Shown: positions 6,211 through 13,552, counted from the stretch's first letter. The stretch is DNA of 19,723 bases from JADFXI01 sp050011415 (GCA_050011415.1 JBEKJD010000013.1:1-19723); one strand, 5' to 3'. Numbers and translations are program-made. The notes: generated by a model not told the origin, from the sequence alone.

Positions 6211-8463
6211 TCAAATCCTACGCTGATATTCCGGTTCATGAAATGCGAAGGTGAAAACCGTTTCAGGCCTTGTTGCTATCTCTATCTTACCGCGCAATTG
6301 GCTGGTTATTAATCCATTGATCAATCTTAACCCGAGGGTCTCAACTCTGGTAAAATCGAAGCCCTCCGGAAAGCCTATCCCATTATCACTATAAACAAGT
6401 TGAATTTCACTTCCAGAAGACACCCGCCCTTTTATACGGATTTGCCCCTCTCTGCCATCAGCAAATGCATATTTCAATGAATTGGTCATAAGCTCATTTA
6501 TAATTAGCCCGCAGGGGATAAGAGTGTCAATGGACAGTGTGAAATCTTCAATATCCAGCCTTAGCGACAATTTATTCCTGTCAATTTTGTAGCCGGTCAT
6601 CAGACTATTTGCCAGATCACTGACATAGTCCTTCAACTTGACATTGGACAAATCTTTTGATTTGTAAAGCCTCTCATGAACTAAAGCCATAGACATGATT
6701 CTGTCCTGAAGGTCCCGGAACATTTGAATTGCGATTTCATCGCGATGAAGTGATGCTGTTTGGAGGTTGATGAGGCTGGAAATCGTATTCATATTATTTT
6801 TTGTCCTGTGATACAGCTCACGCAGCAGCGTCTCCCGCTCCATGATTGTCTTCCTGAGATGCTCCTCCATTTGCTTTTGCTCGGTTATGTCGAGAACGGC
6901 ACCGATAGTACGCACCGGATGTCGTTCACCGCTCTCGCCCTCAAAGAAGGTCTGCGACCGCGCCATCAGCCAGCGTAAGGTAGCGTCCCGGCGTATGATC
7001 CGGTGCTCAACGTCCCACACTCCGTCACCAGCCGGGTCGTGTGCTCGCAGGACAGCCGCCGAAATGCTCTCGATATCCTCAGCGTGAACCAGATTGAGGA
7101 AATCCGGTAACGTTACCGCTTCATCAGGACCCCACCCGTGGATTTCCCTTTGCCGCGGCGACCAGTAAATAGAGTCGGTTAGGTGGTTGTGATCGAATAT
7201 GCCGATCTGAGAAACGCGAATGGCCTGACGCAATCGTTCCTCACTCTCGTGCAGCGCCTCCTCCAGCAGCTTGCGCTCGCTTATATCCCGTACAATGCCG
7301 AAAATCACCTTCCTCCCTTGAAAATCCATAAAACGGGCGTTTATCTCCACCGGCATGGCAGTGCCGTCTTTTCTCAGGTGTGCGGATTCGCACTCGCACC
7401 GCCCGTCTTTTTGCAGGTGCTCCATACGCTCGGGTATTTTATCCGCAAAATCCGGGTGGTCTAATTGGGATATATTCATCGAGAGCATTTCAGCCTTTGT
7501 ATAGCCGAGACGCTCATAGGCGGTCTTGTTGATGTCTATGAAATCACCTTCCATGTCGAAGATAATGAGGGCATCTATAGCGGATTCAAAGAGGGTCCGG
7601 AACTTTTCCTCACTCTGCCGCAGGGCCGCCTCCATCAATTTCCGCTTGGTGATGTCGTGGTTGATAGATATCCAGACTTTTCCATATTGCGAATGTTCAA
7701 ATGTTGTAATATTCTTATTGCACCAGAATGTGGTTCCGTCTTTTCTTATACTCAGCACCTCACCCTGCCAGACCCCGTAGGCATTGAGACCCTGCATGAT
7801 TTCCTCTGCTGTTTCTTCAGGGCTTTTTTCACACGGCGCATTAACAATGCTGACATGTTTCCCGACAAGTTCACCGGAATCATACAAGAACATACGTTCG
7901 ATTTTCTTATTCTCATAAAAAATTCCCCCTTTTCCGGTTCGAATCAGAAAAACCCCTTCAGCCATATTTCCCAGGATTTCACTATGCAGCCGAAGTTCTG
8001 TCTCAGCCTGCTTACGCTCGGTGATATCACGACAAATGCTCAATATCGCCTGCTTTCCATCATACTCAATAAAGCGACTGCTGTTCTCGGCGGATATCCG
8101 GTTTCCATCCTTACTTATATGACAGGTCTCGAAAATAATATGCTTATTGGTCATTATTTGACGTATACGCTCAGGCACCAATTTAGCATACTCGGGACTG
8201 TCGAAGTCCATTGGAGTCATCCGCAGCAGTTCTTCACGGGTAAAGCCCAACCGGTCGCAGGCAATCTGGTTCACGTCCAGTATATTACCGTTCAGATCGT
8301 GAATAATAATGGCATCACCTGCGTTATCAAATACAGTTCGATATTTTAATTCACTTGCCGGCAGTGCCGTGTCCACCGAAGTCTCAACCGGTGTGTTAGA
8401 CTTAGCTAATTCAGTAGTAGGGATTTTGGGCGATTTGGCAGTTTCTTTTGTCTTCTTATCCAT
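6211..8463 (-). CDS. Soluble multi-PAS sensor histidine kinase, HisKA_2 type
   Basis: 750 aa with no TM segment. Four PAS domains, three closing with a D-I-(T/S)-E-(R/Q)-K linker and the second with DITKRK: PAS1 ~40-155, PAS2 ~156-280, PAS3 ~283-400, PAS4 ~408-532 (PAS_3-like, with the WSPRQREIHGW segment). The dimerisation/phosphotransfer region is HisKA_2 type: LLRELYHRTKNNMNTISSL with H552. The ATPase has INELMTNSLKYAF (N656, N661), SDNGIGFP (D693) and GLRLINGL (711-718). Kinases of this class usually signal to stand-alone receivers; none follows here, though the receiver-containing hybrid kinase lies downstream on the same strand. PAS4 is markedly G+C-rich compared with the rest. I see no strong ribosome site before the ATG. 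Confidence 0.92.
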   Translation of the reverse strand: MDKKTKETAKSPKIPTTELAKSNTPVETSVDTALPASELKYRTVFDNAGDAIIIHDLNGNILDVNQIACDRLGFTREELLRMTPMDFDSPEYAKLVPERIRQIMTNKHIIFETCHISKDGNRISAENSSRFIEYDGKQAILSICRDITERKQAETELRLHSEILGNMAEGVFLIRTGKGGIFYENKKIERMFLYDSGELVGKHVSIVNAPCEKSPEETAEEIMQGLNAYGVWQGEVLSIRKDGTTFWCNKNITTFEHSQYGKVWISINHDITKRKLMEAALRQSEEKFRTLFESAIDALIIFDMEGDFIDINKTAYERLGYTKAEMLSMNISQLDHPDFADKIPERMEHLQKDGRCECESAHLRKDGTAMPVEINARFMDFQGRKVIFGIVRDISERKLLEEALHESEERLRQAIRVSQIGIFDHNHLTDSIYWSPRQREIHGWGPDEAVTLPDFLNLVHAEDIESISAAVLRAHDPAGDGVWDVEHRIIRRDATLRWLMARSQTFFEGESGERHPVRTIGAVLDITEQKQMEEHLRKTIMERETLLRELYHRTKNNMNTISSLINLQTASLHRDEIAIQMFRDLQDRIMSMALVHERLYKSKDLSNVKLKDYVSDLANSLMTGYKIDRNKLSLRLDIEDFTLSIDTLIPCGLIINELMTNSLKYAFADGREGQIRIKGRVSSGSEIQLVYSDNGIGFPEGFDFTRVETLGLRLINGLITSQLRGKIEIATRPETVFTFAFHEPEYQRRI

Positions 8464-8824
8464 TCTGTGTTTCTACGTTGTCTGGGTTGACAGGTAAGTG
8501 TATGCTGTATGGATGAGTCCTTTTTGTATCAAACGCCAATCCATAACAGACACTTTATTATTTTCTTGAAATTACTACAAATCTCAAAAGTACAGCAGCA
8601 CTATTCCGCTGCTTCCTCTTATATATGTCTGAACCAGCGCCAAATTGGATGACGTCCCATCCTTTTGTTGGAAAAGAAACTAATTTACCATTATCTTAAG
8701 TGACGACCTTCTTGTTGTCAAGGTATCATTTTCATCGTGTCATTTTCATCGGTCCGTCCGCTTCAGGTCGAGCAAAAACGAACTGACCCGCTACCAAACA
8801 GTTCCTGATATGCTATAATTTAAC
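8464..8824. other. 361-nt divergent spacer
   Basis: Separates the minus-strand kinase from the plus-strand DUF1573 gene. It contains a 12-bp direct repeat, TCATTTTCATCG, at 8726-8737 and 8740-8751 (14-bp period), which may be a regulator site, and the TGCTATAAT promoter at its right end. No ORF with a ribosome site was seen. Confidence 0.5.
8811..8819 (+). promoter_or_regulatory. Extended -10 promoter of the DUF1573 selenoprotein candidate, predicted leaderless
   Basis: TGC plus TATAAT ends 5 nt before the ATG at 8825, so transcription should begin at or within a base or two of the start codon. No Shine-Dalgarno sequence is present. Confidence 0.5.
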
Positions 8825-9241
8825 ATGACAAAAGTTCTCTTTATATTGATAGCATTATTTCCGGCTCTTGCGTGGGCGCAACCAGCCATTAATTTTTATA
8901 CCGAAACTCATGACTTCGGGAATGTAACACAAGGGGATCAACTGGAGTATGCTTTTGAGCTCAGCAATGTAGGAACAGAGGAACTGGTTATAGGGAAAGT
9001 CCATACGTCCTGAGGATGCACTGCCGTGATGGCTAGTTCGAGCCATCTTAAACCAGGGGTGAAGGGCTCTATAACAGCGAAGGTTTCCACTTTTAACAAA
9101 ACGGGTCTTACTCTTGAAACAGTAGAGGTTTTGAGCAATGACACTAAAAGGCCGAAAGTTATCCTTACCTTGCGGGCAATGATAATAAATAACACTCCCC
9201 CGAATGCGCAGCAAAATACAAACCGTTCAATCACTCATTAA
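8825..9241 (+). CDS. Candidate selenoprotein: exported DUF1573-family protein with in-frame UGA at the conserved cysteine
   Basis: 138 aa if TGA at 9011-9013 is read as selenocysteine (residue 63). Residues 1-19 are a signal peptide ending ALAWAQ, so the product is periplasmic or outer-surface. The mature part follows the DUF1573 pattern: HDFGNVTQGDQLEYAFELSN, EELVIGKV, then HTS-U-GCTAV where the family has S-C-G-C-T, then LKPGVKGSITAKV, VLSND and VILTL. The frame stays open across both halves with no other stop or shift. Immediately downstream is a perfect hairpin with bacterial SECIS geometry. The result is a U-G-C motif, which suggests redox or metal chemistry. The biochemical role of DUF1573 proteins is not established. 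The alternative is a recent nonsense mutation; a restart at GTG 9026 would give only a 71-residue fragment without a signal peptide. Confidence 0.65.
9028..9047 (+). promoter_or_regulatory. Candidate bacterial SECIS element
   Basis: GATGGCT (9028-9034) and AGCCATC (9041-9047) form a perfect 7-bp stem with the 6-nt loop AGTTCG. The stem begins 15 nt and the loop 22 nt after the TGA at 9011-9013. Known bacterial SECIS hairpins lie within the coding region just after UGA, with a small apical loop having G among its first two bases; here G is the second loop base. It is translated as part of the gene. Confidence 0.6.
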
Positions 9242-9404
9242 TCGCATGGGCATTAAAGCTATCTTCAAAGCATGTTATAAAACAAATACTGAGTCGCCGG
9301 TCCTTCAGTAATCAGAACTCTTGAGGTTATCTGTCTTATGGATTTATCAGTTCTTGCTGCCTTAATGCGCTTCTTTATGATAACAATAAACGGGGGGTGA
9401 CGAA

Positions 9405-9689
9405 ATGAATGAATCAACGGATCTAAATAATCGTCTGGAGCTTACGGCGAAGATTCTCATTAGGTGCTTCATCTTGAATTTTGCTTTGATTCTGCTTTGG
9501 TTCTTTTTCTATCTGATTGGCAGCGGTCGGTGGGGATATGAGCTGCATTCAAAGATTTTCGATATAACCAGGCATGAATTTGTGTTGATCAACTATTGCG
9601 GAATCGCTTTTGCAAAACTGTGCAATTTGATCTTCTTCCTTATTCCCTATGTCGCAATCAGGCTGGTACTGAAGCTAAAACAATTGTAG
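9405..9689 (+). CDS. Small two-TM membrane protein, DUF6868-like
   Basis: 94 aa with a strong GGGGGGTG ribosome site 5 nt before the ATG. Hydrophobic segments are at about residues 20-42 and 64-88. The spacing of YELHSKIFDITRHEF between them and the ending LIPYVAIRLVLK resemble small DUF6868 proteins from memory; the role is unknown. The 163-nt gap upstream contains no feature I can name. It may be transcribed with its neighbours, but a hairpin follows it. Confidence 0.7.
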   Translation: MNESTDLNNRLELTAKILIRCFILNFALILLWFFFYLIGSGRWGYELHSKIFDITRHEFVLINYCGIAFAKLCNLIFFLIPYVAIRLVLKLKQL

Positions 9690-9722
9690 ACAATAAGGAA
9701 ACTGAGCTGGCCATCTCCTAAG

Positions 9723-9776
9723 AGTGCGGGCAAAGAGGATTAACTCCTTCCTCTAACACCTTCCTCCTACCGCACT
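9723..9776 (+). terminator. Nested hairpin after the DUF6868-like gene
   Basis: AGTGCGG (9723-9729) pairs with CCGCACT (9770-9776), enclosing an inner AGAGGA (9734-9739)/TCCTCT (9749-9754) stem. TTCT then A-rich sequence follows, so termination would be weak. It could instead be a repeat element or an mRNA end-protecting structure. Confidence 0.4.
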
Positions 9777-9844
9777 TTCTAAAAACTTAAAAATGATGTA
9801 AGTTATCAATTAGTAATCAACTATGGGGAATAAGGAGGTTTTTC

Positions 9845-10045
9845 GTGAAATGGATAGGTATTTATCTTATTGGTTTTGTTATCTTGATTGGCGGTCTTCT
9901 CGCTGCGCTCTGGAAAATGGGTGTTCTGGCCAGAATCGGTACGGCATGGACCTTGATCGGAATCGCGATCACGATCGGTATAGGCATCATGCTCTCAGTC
10001 TCACGTAGCGGTGGCAAAGAAAATATCGAAATCGACCAGAAGTGA
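9845..10045 (+). CDS. Small two-TM membrane protein, unknown function
   Basis: 66 aa. The GTG start at 9845 has a textbook AGGAGG 6 nt upstream (9833-9838), which fixes this start over the competing frame at 9823. Two helices, about residues 4-23 and 32-52, are separated by KMGVLARIG, and a short polar tail ends KENIEIDQK. Very short proteins of this shape are widespread and uncharacterised; no motif suggests a function. Confidence 0.7.
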   Translation: MKWIGIYLIGFVILIGGLLAALWKMGVLARIGTAWTLIGIAITIGIGIMLSVSRSGGKENIEIDQK

Positions 10046-10053
10046 GTTTTATG

Positions 10054-10120
10054 GGTCGGGTAGAGCAGTGCGAAACCAGACAATACGATGATCCCAACTA
10101 ACGCCGCCCCTCACCCGACC
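10054..10120. repeat. Inverted-repeat element left of the VOC cassette
   Basis: GGTCGGGT (10054-10061) and ACCCGACC (10113-10120) are perfect 8-bp inverted ends 51 nt apart. The interior (GTAGAGC...GCGAAACC) resembles intergenic repeats common in proteobacteria that begin GGGTAGAGCGCAGCGAAACC. It lies just after a stop codon and just before the higher-G+C VOC gene pair. The rest of the 10046-10241 gap holds no gene I can support. Confidence 0.4.
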
Positions 10121-10241
10121 GACACGATACAGTCGACTTCTCCTGTAACCTTTCACTACGTTGGCATTCTTGCATCGCTCGATGATGAAGGAAAATGCTC
10201 TGTAATACTGTTCATAGGTCAAAACAGTTCTCCACAAAAAC

Positions 10242-10269
10242 TTGACATCGTTTTATTTTATTATATGAT
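10242..10269 (+). promoter_or_regulatory. Sigma70-type promoter for the VOC gene
   Basis: TTGACA (10242-10247), 16-nt spacer, TATGAT (10264-10269). Transcription would start near 10276, followed by AGGTGG and the ATG at 10287. The best -35 in the window. Confidence 0.6.
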
Positions 10270-10286
10270 TAATATAGGTGGTATAA

Positions 10287-11246
10287 ATGAATGATATGAA
10301 ATATTATTATCAGTACCTTCCGCAAAGGATGGAGCCTGATCGAGTCAGACATTTTCTTAGGCAAGGGTTGCTCGCCGTACTTATCGTTGTTTCATGTGCT
10401 GTGCCGGTCATGGCCGCACCGATCCAGCTACCGGCGATTGTTGAGCCAGCCAGCCAGGAGCATCACGTCGGCAAACTTATATTTGTTGAATTGGTGACGC
10501 CGGACATAGCCGCCGCCAAAAAGTTCTATGCTGGACTGTTTGGCTGGACATTTCGCGAGATTCAGGCCGGTGGGACAGAGTACGCCGAGGCATTTCTCGA
10601 CGGTCGTCCGGTTGCAGGACTGATTCACAAGAATGTGCCTGCGAGCGAACATCGACAGCCAACGTGGCTGAGCTTCTTCGCCGTGGGCGATGTCGACGCA
10701 GCAACAAAGGTTGCGTTGCAAAATGCGGCGAAGGTGCTGATCGAGCCTCATAACATCCCTGACCGCGGCCGGGAAGCAGTCTTCGCTGATCCGCAAGGAG
10801 CCGTTTTTGCGATACTCGCTTCCAGTAGCGGTGATCCGTCCGATGTTCTGGCCGCTCCCGGAGAATGGATCTGGAGCTCGTTAATCACAAGCAATCCGGA
10901 CACCAATGCTGCTTTCTACCAGAAGCTGTTCGACTACGAAGTCTTCGAGTTGCCCTCTATCGAGGGCACTCAACATCTCTTGCTTGCGTCTGACAACTAT
11001 GCGCGAGCGAGCGTGAATACGCTGCCTGCGAATAGGCCCATTGCCCATCCCCACTGGCTCAATTATGTACGCGTCGAGGATGCTGTCAAGATGACTGCAA
11101 AAGTCGTGGCGCTCGGTGGCAGAGTGATAGTCGAGCCGCGGATTGATCGCCACGGCGGCAAGGTCGCGGTGGTAGCCGACCCGTTGGGGACACCATTCGG
11201 CTTGCTTGAATGGCCGGACACTGAGAGTAAAGAGGTGCCCAAGTGA
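10287..11246 (+). CDS. Exported VOC-superfamily protein (two glyoxalase/bleomycin-resistance-like modules)
   Basis: 319 aa. An N-terminal hydrophobic segment (about 27-43, LLAVLIVVSCAVPVMAA) after a basic stretch is a signal peptide; starts at M4 or M15 are also possible, but AGGTGG favours 10287. Two VOC modules follow: KLIFVELVTPDIAAAKKFYA with FGW near 63-85, and SSLITSNPDTNAAFYQKLFDYE near 191-212, each ending in an FADPQG or VADPLGTPFGLLEW strand. VOC enzymes bind a metal in a paired-module cavity and catalyse varied reactions (isomerisation, dioxygenation, thiol transfer) or sequester drugs; the substrate here cannot be told. Its G+C (about 56% in a 120-nt sample) exceeds the surroundings, suggesting transfer. 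It overlaps the lipoprotein gene by 4 nt. Confidence 0.85.
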   Translation: MNDMKYYYQYLPQRMEPDRVRHFLRQGLLAVLIVVSCAVPVMAAPIQLPAIVEPASQEHHVGKLIFVELVTPDIAAAKKFYAGLFGWTFREIQAGGTEYAEAFLDGRPVAGLIHKNVPASEHRQPTWLSFFAVGDVDAATKVALQNAAKVLIEPHNIPDRGREAVFADPQGAVFAILASSSGDPSDVLAAPGEWIWSSLITSNPDTNAAFYQKLFDYEVFELPSIEGTQHLLLASDNYARASVNTLPANRPIAHPHWLNYVRVEDAVKMTAKVVALGGRVIVEPRIDRHGGKVAVVADPLGTPFGLLEWPDTESKEVPK

Positions 11247-11548
11247 ATATCATACTCTTACGCCGGTTGGTGCGCGTCTTTTTGGTCCTTCCGTTAATGA
11301 TCCTGTTGTCCGGCTGCGTCTTAGGTGTTGGCGGATACTACGACGGCGGGGGCTACTATGAACCCGTCGGTGTCGACTACGGTGGCTGGGGACCTGGGTA
11401 CCAAGTGGCGCCGTTTCACGGCGGTGACCATCGTCCAACCGGTGGAGGTGGCCAACCATCTGCTCGAGCTTACAGATCCGCGCCTGCTTCCCACTCGATG
11501 CCGTCTATTCCATCCCGGGCACGTTCTGGTGGCTCGCGACCACGTTGA
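11243..11548 (+). CDS. Small Gly/Tyr-rich lipoprotein, translationally coupled to the VOC gene
   Basis: 101 aa. GTG start at 11243 overlaps the VOC TGA (GTGA), so the pair is probably co-translated. Residues 1-24 are a lipoprotein signal with lipobox LLSGC (Cys24 or close). The mature part is low-complexity: GGYYDGGGYYEPVGVDYGGWGPGY, then a Ser/Pro/Arg-rich tail ending RSGGSRPR. It is likely anchored to the outer membrane; no enzymatic motif. High G+C like its partner, so the two probably moved together. Confidence 0.75.
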   Translation: MNIILLRRLVRVFLVLPLMILLSGCVLGVGGYYDGGGYYEPVGVDYGGWGPGYQVAPFHGGDHRPTGGGGQPSARAYRSAPASHSMPSIPSRARSGGSRPR

Positions 11549-11780
11549 AGTGCGGCCCCCCGACAAATATCTTGAGTGTCTGTCCAGTAACCTCTTGAAT
11601 CATCTGAATCACATACGATTCAAGATTGGCGGCCTGATTCACCTGATAGCCACCGTTTCAATCTCATATATTTTGCACTCTGACATATCCTTCCTTATCA
11701 CTTCGATTGATAAAGAGGAGGGAGGAATTAACATCCCTAAAAGAAATGTTTTATAAACAGCACCCAAGAAAGGAGGAGTG
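11549..11780. other. Spacer with a 9-bp stem hairpin
   Basis: After the lipoprotein the base composition drops. TCTTGAATC (11593-11601) and GATTCAAGA (11617-11625) form a 9-bp perfect stem with a 15-nt loop and no T-run. A short minus-strand frame crosses it (about 11505-11680) without a start signal; I do not call it. The right end holds the AAGGAGGAG ribosome site of the next short ORF. Confidence 0.35.
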
Positions 11781-11885
11781 ATGAAAAAAATATTAGCCAT
11801 TATGTGTCTTATGGGTATAGATGAGGACTTTGATGTGATTATCTCGTCGCGACTTCCTCACAAGACCCTCTGTGTCACCAATTAG
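11781..11885 (+). CDS. 34-codon ORF with strong ribosome site, probably a truncated gene start
   Basis: AAGGAGGAGTG directly precedes ATG. The product begins MKKILAIMCLMG, which looks like the first half of a signal peptide, then changes to a charged sequence (IDEDFDVIISSRLPHKTLCVTN) with no hydrophobic continuation. This fits a secreted-protein gene whose body was deleted; a genuine micro-protein is possible. It ends 16 nt before the convergent kinase gene. Confidence 0.35.
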   Translation: MKKILAIMCLMGIDEDFDVIISSRLPHKTLCVTN

Positions 11886-11900
11886 GTCTTGAATGTAGGC

Positions 11901-13442
11901 TTAATCATCTCCGTCTGGAATTGTGAAATAAAAAGTTGAACCATTATTTGGCGTTGACTCCACCCATATACGGCCTCGGTGCAGTTCAACTACTTTCTCG
12001 CACGTAGCTAAGCCGATACCGGTTCCAGTCTGCTCTTCTTGATGGTAAGAACGATGAAAAACCTTAAAAACATTTTCAATGTCTTTAGGCTCGATACCAA
12101 TGCCATTGTCACGAACTGAGAAGACCCATTTTTTCTCCTTTCTTTGAGCGGAGACGTGGATGAGAAGGGGTTCCTCGCCGCGAAACTTTATTGCGTTGCT
12201 GATAAGATTCTGGAATAACCGGGTCATTTGGGTCCTATTACACATAATCTCAGGCAAAGAATCACGCGTTACTATCGTTTCATTTTTTTCAATGCTGCCC
12301 TTTAAATTGGCAAGCGCCCTGTCGAGAACGGTCGAACAGCCGATCAGTTCAAACTTCTTCTTGCGGGTTCCCATGCGCGCATAATCCAGCAGTTCCTTAA
12401 TCAGAGTCTGCATATGCGTTATCTGGGACATTGACTGGTTAATATAATCTTCAGCTTCCGGATCACGAGCGTCTTTGTATTTATGTTGCAGCAGTTTCAA
12501 GGCAACTGCCACTGAAATTAACGGTTCCTGCAGATCGTGGGATGCGTCACGAGCAAATTGCTCCAAAGCCTCGTTACTCTGTTTCAGTTCCTCGGAAACC
12601 CTTAGGAGCTTTTCTTCCGCCTGCTTGCGCTCTGTGATATCCAGGAAAGTGCCTATTATCCCTCTCACCAGGCCGTTTTTGTCCCTGAACACATCCTTGT
12701 GACAAATGACGTCTATGGACTGCCCTTCATGCGTGGTTACTTTGTATTCATATATCTGATAGGCAGGGTTTTGTAACAGTTCCTTGTCCTTCTGGTGATA
12801 GGTATGAGCTTGTTCAGCCGGCCATAGATCAAAAACCGTTTTCCCGACAATATCCTCCGGTGTTATCCCAATGATTTCCGCGAATTCGTTATTGCAACCC
12901 AGATAGCGGCCTTCGGTATCTTTATAAAATGCGGCGATGGGAATTGCTTCTAATAACGTTTCAGTAAAGCGCAGTTGTTGCTCATTCGCTGCATTGGCTT
13001 CCTGAAGTTCGAGTATCAGTTTCTCTCGCTCATCATTATACTTCCGGCTCTCTCTTTCATGGAGCACGTATCCAGCGCATTTCCTCACTGCTGCAATGAG
13101 TCTGTCGCTTTGTACAGGTTTTAATATGTATTGGTCAACAGCGATGTCAATGGCCGAGAGCAAATAGTCCGTATCGCTATGGGCAGTTATTACAATTATC
13201 TGCTTATTTATGCTTTCCTCTCTTATTTTTCTCGCCATTTCCAGGCCGCTCATGACAGGCATTTTTATGTCGGTTATGACTATATCGGGATTATGTTGTT
13301 TGAATGCTTCCAGTCCATCCTTTCCGTTCTCTGCCACATAGACGGTCCGAACGATCCTCTTCAGTATTTCACTGGCAGCCTCTCTTGCATTCGGATCATC
13401 CTCGACATATAAGACAGTGACTTCCACTACCCTGTTTTCCAT
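11901..13442 (-). CDS. Receiver-PAS-histidine kinase (soluble hybrid sensor)
   Basis: 513 aa, no TM. An N-terminal receiver ~8-125 has EDD 14-16, phosphoacceptor D58 in ITDIKMP, T86 and K108. A linker coiled coil (~130-160), PAS ~162-275 ending DITERKQAE, and a phytochrome-like HisKA follow, with H302 in ASHDLQEPL. The ATPase has NLISNAIKF (412-420), RDNGIGI with D445, and GTGIGLA (473-479). An N-terminal receiver before a kinase is typical of proteins that take phosphate from an upstream kinase and adjust their own activity. The fossil of such a kinase lies only 4 nt upstream. Ribosome site is weak (AGGA about 15 nt away), as expected if it was translationally coupled to the lost gene. Confidence 0.92.
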   Translation of the reverse strand: MENRVVEVTVLYVEDDPNAREAASEILKRIVRTVYVAENGKDGLEAFKQHNPDIVITDIKMPVMSGLEMARKIREESINKQIIVITAHSDTDYLLSAIDIAVDQYILKPVQSDRLIAAVRKCAGYVLHERESRKYNDEREKLILELQEANAANEQQLRFTETLLEAIPIAAFYKDTEGRYLGCNNEFAEIIGITPEDIVGKTVFDLWPAEQAHTYHQKDKELLQNPAYQIYEYKVTTHEGQSIDVICHKDVFRDKNGLVRGIIGTFLDITERKQAEEKLLRVSEELKQSNEALEQFARDASHDLQEPLISVAVALKLLQHKYKDARDPEAEDYINQSMSQITHMQTLIKELLDYARMGTRKKKFELIGCSTVLDRALANLKGSIEKNETIVTRDSLPEIMCNRTQMTRLFQNLISNAIKFRGEEPLLIHVSAQRKEKKWVFSVRDNGIGIEPKDIENVFKVFHRSYHQEEQTGTGIGLATCEKVVELHRGRIWVESTPNNGSTFYFTIPDGDD

Positions 13443-13446
13443 ATTA

Positions 13447-13552
13447 TTATATCTCTATCCTGAATTCGGACCCTTCCTTACAGTTTTTAGCCGTAAGCCG
13501 TCCACCCATGTTTCTCTCGACCATAGTTTTAGAATTTGGTTTTTAATTTCAT
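13447..13552 (-). pseudogene. Internally deleted histidine kinase gene: 5' and 3' ends only
   Basis: On the minus strand AAGGAG (13558-13563), 5 nt, then ATG at 13552 starts MKLKTKF and stops at TAA 13529-13531. MKLKTKF resembles the cytoplasmic start of many membrane kinases. Overlapping in another frame (13447-13542) is NSKTMVERNMGGRLTAKN followed by CKEGSEFRIEI and TAA, which is the usual last segment of a kinase ATPase domain (SKxxVExNMGGxL...F.I.I). So a large out-of-frame internal deletion joined the first ~7 codons to the last ~30. The stop lies 4 nt before the ATG of the receiver-PAS kinase. Confidence 0.65.

Noticed and set aside
7465..8349. 294-codon open frame on the plus strand
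   Set aside because: Lies wholly antisense to the four-PAS kinase, whose motifs are complete; no ribosome site and no recognisable domain.
8726..8751. CRISPR-like repeats
   Set aside because: Only two 12-bp copies with a 2-nt gap; no spacers, no cas genes.
9026..9241. Separate 71-aa gene starting at GTG 9026
   Set aside because: No ribosome site and it begins in the middle of a DUF1573 domain in the same frame as the upstream half; better explained as the part after a recoded UGA.
10049..10237. 62-codon minus-strand frame
   Set aside because: Crosses the inverted-repeat element; I could not recognise a transposase or other domain and there is no start signal.
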